Source: Luteibacter yeojuensis
GTDB lineage: Bacteria; Pseudomonadota; Gammaproteobacteria; Xanthomonadales; Rhodanobacteraceae
Length of the DNA: 32,367 nucleotides
Direction of reading: 5' to 3'
NCBI RefSeq assembly: GCF_000964085.1
Contig: NZ_JZRB01000027.1
Span: 1-32,367 of the forward strand
The position numbers were made by a program, and so were the translations under genes. Numbering within the stretch: position 1 is the first letter of the stretch; each line of letters begins with the position of its first letter. The notes below the pieces were generated by a model that ran no database searches, was not told the DNA's origin, and was given only the letters and a program-made list of their open reading frames with translations. Shown piece after piece: positions 29,266 to 32,367 of this stretch.

Positions 29266-31377
29266 TTAGAAATCCTGCTGCAGGGACAGGAACACGCCGC
29301 GGCGGGGGCCGAACTGCGGGGCGCCGACGCCGATGCCCGAACCGTCGCGGATCTCGTACGTGCGGTCGAGGGCGTTCACCAGGGCCAGCTGCGCGTGGGT
29401 GGCGCCGATGGGGGTGAGGTTGAAGTCGTGCGCCACGCTGAGGTTCAGCTGGAAATACGCCGGCATGTGGTCGCCATTGGGCACCAGGCCATCGGCACGC
29501 AGGCCCGAACCGAACAGGTAATCCGCACCCACGCGCGTGCCTTCGCCAAACGCGTAGCTCACGCCGCCCGACGAGGTGTACTTCTGGTCGTGGTCGAGGT
29601 GGATGAAGTGGTCCTCGATGTAGGCGAGATCATCCGGGTCGAAGTTGTACTGGCTGGTGATCACGCGCTTGCCCACCGCGCGGTTGTACGCGAAGTTGAA
29701 GTACGCGGTGAGCGCGCCGCCGTCGTAGTTCACGGTCAGCTCGTCGCCCTTGATCTTGCCCTGGTCGTAGTTGAACGTGGAGTACACCACGGCCGCGCCG
29801 AACTGGCCTTCATCCTGCAGGCGCTGCACGTTGCGGCGGTAGCTGTCGAGGCCCACCGTCCACGCATCGCCGAACTTCTGCGAGATACCCACGTCGTAGT
29901 AGCTGGAGCGCTCGGCCAGCGGCAGGTCGTTGCCGTTGTCGGGCAGCGCGTTGGTGGTGTTGTTGAACTTCGCGATCGAGGTGGGCGTGATCGACTCGGT
30001 GGCCGGCGGCGTGAAGTAGCGCGAGTACCCGGCGTGGATCGTCGTGCTGTCGGTCGGCTGGTACACCACGCCCAGGCGCGGGCTCAGCTGGCTTTCCGGC
30101 TTGAATGCATTGAACTTGTCGGCGCGCACGCCGTAGTTCACGGTCCACTGCGAACCGATGCTCCACTCGTCCTGAAGGTAGGCCGCGTACGTACGCGCCA
30201 GGATGCGGCTCGTGTCGAGGATGTTGAGCGGCGTGGTCGAGGCCTGGTTGCCGGCGTCGTCGGTCGGGAACACCAGCGCGTTGTTCGTGGCATTGGCGCG
30301 CTCGAACGCACCATAGATGCCGTAGCGCAGCGTGTGGTTGTCGCCCAGCGGCGTGGAGAAATCGGCCTGCAGCGTATCGGCGCGGTTCGAGCGGCGCACA
30401 TCCGAGGCCACGCCGTTGAACATCAGGTCGCCGATATCATCCGGGGTGAAGTCGAGGCCGCTGTAGCGCTGGCCCGCCGACACCTGGTAAGCCGTGCCGC
30501 CGACCTTGCCCTGCAGGCTAAGCACGCCGAAACGGGTCTTTTCCTGCTGGCGTTCGTTGAGCTGGGCGGAATCGAAGTTGGTGACATCGAGGTAGCCGAA
30601 CTGCGGATCCTGGCCCGGGTTGTTGGGGATCTCGAAGCGGTTGTTCGTCGCGCCGAACATGAAGCTCAGGCGGGTATCGTTGTCGATGAGGTACGACACA
30701 TCGCCGAACGCCTTCACCTGGTTGGTGTGGTCGTGGATCGGCTTGCGGCTCGCCGTGGGGTTTTCGATGCCCACGTCGTTCTCAAGGTAGTTCGCGGTGA
30801 GGAAGAAGCTCCAGTTGCTTTCGCGGCCGAACAGCGTGGCGTTGGGGTTCAGCGTGCCGAACTGGCCGCCCGTGATGCCGACGCTGCCGCCGACGCCATC
30901 CTGCTTCTGGCTGCGCGTGGTGATATCGACCACGGCCGCGGTGCGGTCGCCGTACTGCGCGGGCAGCGCGCCGGTCAGCAGCTTCACGTTCTCGATCATG
31001 CGGGCGTCGAGCGTCTGGCCGAAGCCGCCGATGCTCTCGGGGATGAGCACGCCGTTGACGCGGTACTGCAGGTTCGCGTGGTCGCCGCGCACGTGCAGCT
31101 GGCCAAAGCTGTCCTGCACCACGCCGGGTGCCTGCAGGATCACCTGGTTGAGCGGGGTGGAATCACCCAGCGGCAGCGCCTGGATCGTCTGGCGGTCCAT
31201 CACGTACTGGCTGCTGCCGGTATCCGGCGACAGGCTGTTGCGGGCGGCATCAAGCTGGGCGGTGACATCCACCTCGCCAAGATTCGTAGCTTTTTGCGGT
31301 GGCGCGGCATCGTCGGCGAAAGCGACGGGGGCCGAAAGGGCCAGGGCGATGGAAAGGGCTAGGCGCAGGGGCTTCAT
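29266..31377 (-). CDS. TonB-dependent outer-membrane receptor
   Basis: A 703-residue outer-membrane beta-barrel that imports a ligand using TonB energy. The signal peptide ends AFA|DD at about residue 21. A TonB-box-like EVDVTA lies near 35. The plug domain shows LNQVILQAPGVVQD, QLHVRGDHANLQYRVNGV and MIENVKLLTGALPAQYGDR. The barrel contains ordered hydrophobic-alternating strands and ends GVFLSLQQDF, with terminal Phe as a BAM signal. The start is MKPLRL at 31375-31377. The ligand is unknown: there is no neighbouring transport gene, sigma or Fur-box evidence. It may take siderophore, vitamin or carbohydrate. It is isolated between the MidA gene and the EcsC-like gene. Confidence 0.92.
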   Translation of the reverse strand: MKPLRLALSIALALSAPVAFADDAAPPQKATNLGEVDVTAQLDAARNSLSPDTGSSQYVMDRQTIQALPLGDSTPLNQVILQAPGVVQDSFGQLHVRGDHANLQYRVNGVLIPESIGGFGQTLDARMIENVKLLTGALPAQYGDRTAAVVDITTRSQKQDGVGGSVGITGGQFGTLNPNATLFGRESNWSFFLTANYLENDVGIENPTASRKPIHDHTNQVKAFGDVSYLIDNDTRLSFMFGATNNRFEIPNNPGQDPQFGYLDVTNFDSAQLNERQQEKTRFGVLSLQGKVGGTAYQVSAGQRYSGLDFTPDDIGDLMFNGVASDVRRSNRADTLQADFSTPLGDNHTLRYGIYGAFERANATNNALVFPTDDAGNQASTTPLNILDTSRILARTYAAYLQDEWSIGSQWTVNYGVRADKFNAFKPESQLSPRLGVVYQPTDSTTIHAGYSRYFTPPATESITPTSIAKFNNTTNALPDNGNDLPLAERSSYYDVGISQKFGDAWTVGLDSYRRNVQRLQDEGQFGAAVVYSTFNYDQGKIKGDELTVNYDGGALTAYFNFAYNRAVGKRVITSQYNFDPDDLAYIEDHFIHLDHDQKYTSSGGVSYAFGEGTRVGADYLFGSGLRADGLVPNGDHMPAYFQLNLSVAHDFNLTPIGATHAQLALVNALDRTYEIRDGSGIGVGAPQFGPRRGVFLSLQQDF

Positions 31378-31395
31378 GGAGGACGTGGCCACGGA

Positions 31396-31404
31396 TGTTA
31401 TAAT
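31396..31404 (+). promoter_or_regulatory. Extended -10 promoter for the EcsC-like gene
   Basis: TGTTATAAT is a perfect extended -10 (TGnTATAAT) in otherwise GC-rich DNA. No -35 is obvious, which extended -10 promoters tolerate. The start codon is about 145 bases downstream, implying a long leader. Because TTATAA is symmetric, the same box could also serve the divergent receptor gene. The rest of the leader (31405-31547) shows no further recognisable signal. Confidence 0.55.
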
Positions 31405-31547
31405 GTTTCACGAGTGTCAGGCCTCCACCTTTCGGGTTTCTTTCGGGAGCCTGCGACGTATCGTCGTGCCCGCACCTTCCATTCAGCCGCTTGCATCGCG
31501 TTCACGGCCCAGCCTTCACCCTTTCGCCATCAAGGCAGGAGATACCG

Positions 31548-32367
31548 ATGGCCAAGCGTGAACCGGCATCCGAATCGAAAGAGATCGTGCCCACCCAGGG
31601 CGCCGACCGTGGCGAAAGCGCCGTGGCCAAGGCGATCCTCGAGTTCGTCAGCCGCATCCCCGACAGCGACGTGCCCAAGGCCACCCGGGGCGGCGCGGAA
31701 GAAGAGGCGCGCCGCCTCGCCAGCACCGCGGCCAACAAGGCGGCCCTCACCGCCGGCTCGCTCGCCCTGCCGCCGGGCCCTCTCGGCTGGCTCACCGTGC
31801 TGCCCGAACTCGTCGCCATCTGGCGCATCCAAGGCCAGCTGGTGAGCGACATCGCCGCGGCCTACGGCAAGACCGCCAAGCTCGGCCGTGAGCAGATGCT
31901 GTGGTGCCTGTTCCGCCACACCGCGGCGCAGGCCTTCCGTGACATCGCCATCCGCGTCGGCGACCGCCTCGTCTTCCGCACCACCGCCACCAGCGTGCTG
32001 CAACGCCTCGCCGGCCGCATCGGCGTCAGCGTCACCAAGCGCGCCGTGGGCAAGGGCATCTCGCGCTGGCTCCCGGTCGTGGGCGCCCTGGGCGTCGGCG
32101 CCTACGCCTACTACGACACCGGCCAGGTCGCGAAAACCGCCATCGACCTCTTCAGCGGCGACATCCACATCGACGACGGCACCGACGACAAACCCACAAA
32201 AAAACCCAAGGCGCCTGACGTCGCCGAGGCTCATGTAGGAGCGCACTCCGTGCGCGACCCGACGCCAAAGGCGTCGGCCCGCAAGGCGGTGAAGAAGGCC
32301 GTTGCAAAGAAACGAACAACCGTCAAAAAAGCCGTAGCCCGAAAAACCACCGCCGCAAAAACGGCGG
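31548..32367 (+). CDS. EcsC-like protein with Lys/Ala-rich tail, truncated by the window end
   Basis: An open frame of 273 codons with no stop before the right edge. The start is ATG 31548, with AGGAG six bases upstream. Residues about 20-205 resemble the EcsC family: a hydrophobic amphipathic core SLALPPGPLGWLTVLPELVA, AYGKTAKLGREQMLWCLFRH, then LPVVGALGVGAYAYYDT with a possible TM hairpin. After DDGTDDKPTKKPKAPDVAEA comes a repeat-derived segment (HVGAHSVRDP, about 229-238). A histone H1-like tail of Lys/Ala/Thr repeats (KAVKKAVAKK, VKKAVARKTTAAK) continues to the edge. EcsC function is poorly known. The tail suggests nucleic-acid or polyanion binding. The full length is not visible. Confidence 0.78.
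   Translation, partial: MAKREPASESKEIVPTQGADRGESAVAKAILEFVSRIPDSDVPKATRGGAEEEARRLASTAANKAALTAGSLALPPGPLGWLTVLPELVAIWRIQGQLVSDIAAAYGKTAKLGREQMLWCLFRHTAAQAFRDIAIRVGDRLVFRTTATSVLQRLAGRIGVSVTKRAVGKGISRWLPVVGALGVGAYAYYDTGQVAKTAIDLFSGDIHIDDGTDDKPTKKPKAPDVAEAHVGAHSVRDPTPKASARKAVKKAVAKKRTTVKKAVARKTTAAKTA
32234..32258 (+). repeat. GTAG/REP-type half-element inside a coding frame
   Basis: TGTAGGAGCGCACTCCGTGC followed by GCGAC: the CGCAC subtype, one half. It sits within the EcsC-like reading frame, in the phase (GTA GGA GCG) that avoids the stop codon TAG. Confidence 0.85.

Noticed and set aside
32231-32258. Frameshift or end of the EcsC-like gene at the repeat element
   Set aside because: The frame reads continuously as GTA GGA GCG through the element and into a consistent Lys/Ala-rich tail with no stop before the window edge. 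An assembly error cannot be excluded without more sequence.

Overview
The window is very GC-rich chromosomal DNA from a gammaproteobacterium. It most resembles the Xanthomonadales, of the Rhodanobacteraceae (Luteibacter/Dyella) or Xanthomonadaceae type. That placement is an inference from three things: a DUF2244-ctaC-ctaD cytochrome oxidase cluster, an engB / cytochrome c4 / dsbA / dsbA / endonuclease neighbourhood, and many GTAG-type palindromic intergenic repeats. All recognisable genes look like housekeeping genes except one toxin-antitoxin pair. I see no rRNA, tRNA, CRISPR array, prophage or transposase. No stretch longer than about 300 bases lacks a gene. The longest gaps are about 170-270 bases and their contents are listed as features.

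Layout. (1) 1-8828: an aa3-type cytochrome c oxidase region, mostly on the minus strand. A promoter at about 8800-8828 reads into a DUF2244 gene, ctaC, ctaD, a 41-residue assembly protein and ctaE, followed by a terminator at 4613-4639. The maturation genes SURF1, a CxxxC membrane protein, ctaA and ctaB form a second tightly overlapping minus-strand run (74-3424). Between the two blocks lie a HigBA-type toxin-antitoxin pair (3811-4436, minus) and a small twin-TM gene on the plus strand (3484-3702). No ctaG (Cox11) gene is present in the cluster. (2) 8857-13018: an imperfect inverted repeat, then putA (proline catabolism, plus) with its terminator, then an unrecognised gene. (3) 13119-17119: a Dcp-type lipoprotein peptidase, a small unknown gene downstream of bioD, and the divergent methionine-sulfoxide reductase msrC. 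(4) 17203-21817: engB, divergent from cytochrome c4, two DsbA-like lipoproteins, an EEP-family hydrolase and a small membrane protein. (5) 21803-23440: a membrane-bound GH17-family protein. (6) 23585-27879: soluble lytic transglycosylase, an NDUFA9-like reductase and cca as a compact run. (7) 27955-31377: a MidA-type methyltransferase and a TonB-dependent receptor. (8) 31548-end: an EcsC-like protein with a Lys/Ala-rich tail, cut by the window edge.

The main theme is respiration and envelope redox: heme A synthesis, oxidase subunits and copper/heme assembly factors, cytochrome c4, periplasmic disulfide lipoproteins, and two relatives of mitochondrial complex I assembly factors on either side of cca.

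The most notable non-gene signal is a family of eight GTAG-type repeat loci, most of them at gene 3' ends. One supplies a stop codon, one abuts a stop codon, and one is read through inside the EcsC-like coding sequence. Stem positions co-vary between subtypes. I did not find a clearly new multi-gene system. The best candidates for something undescribed are the HigBA control region (leader ORF plus operator-like palindrome over the toxin start) and the EcsC/REP/H1-like-tail protein.
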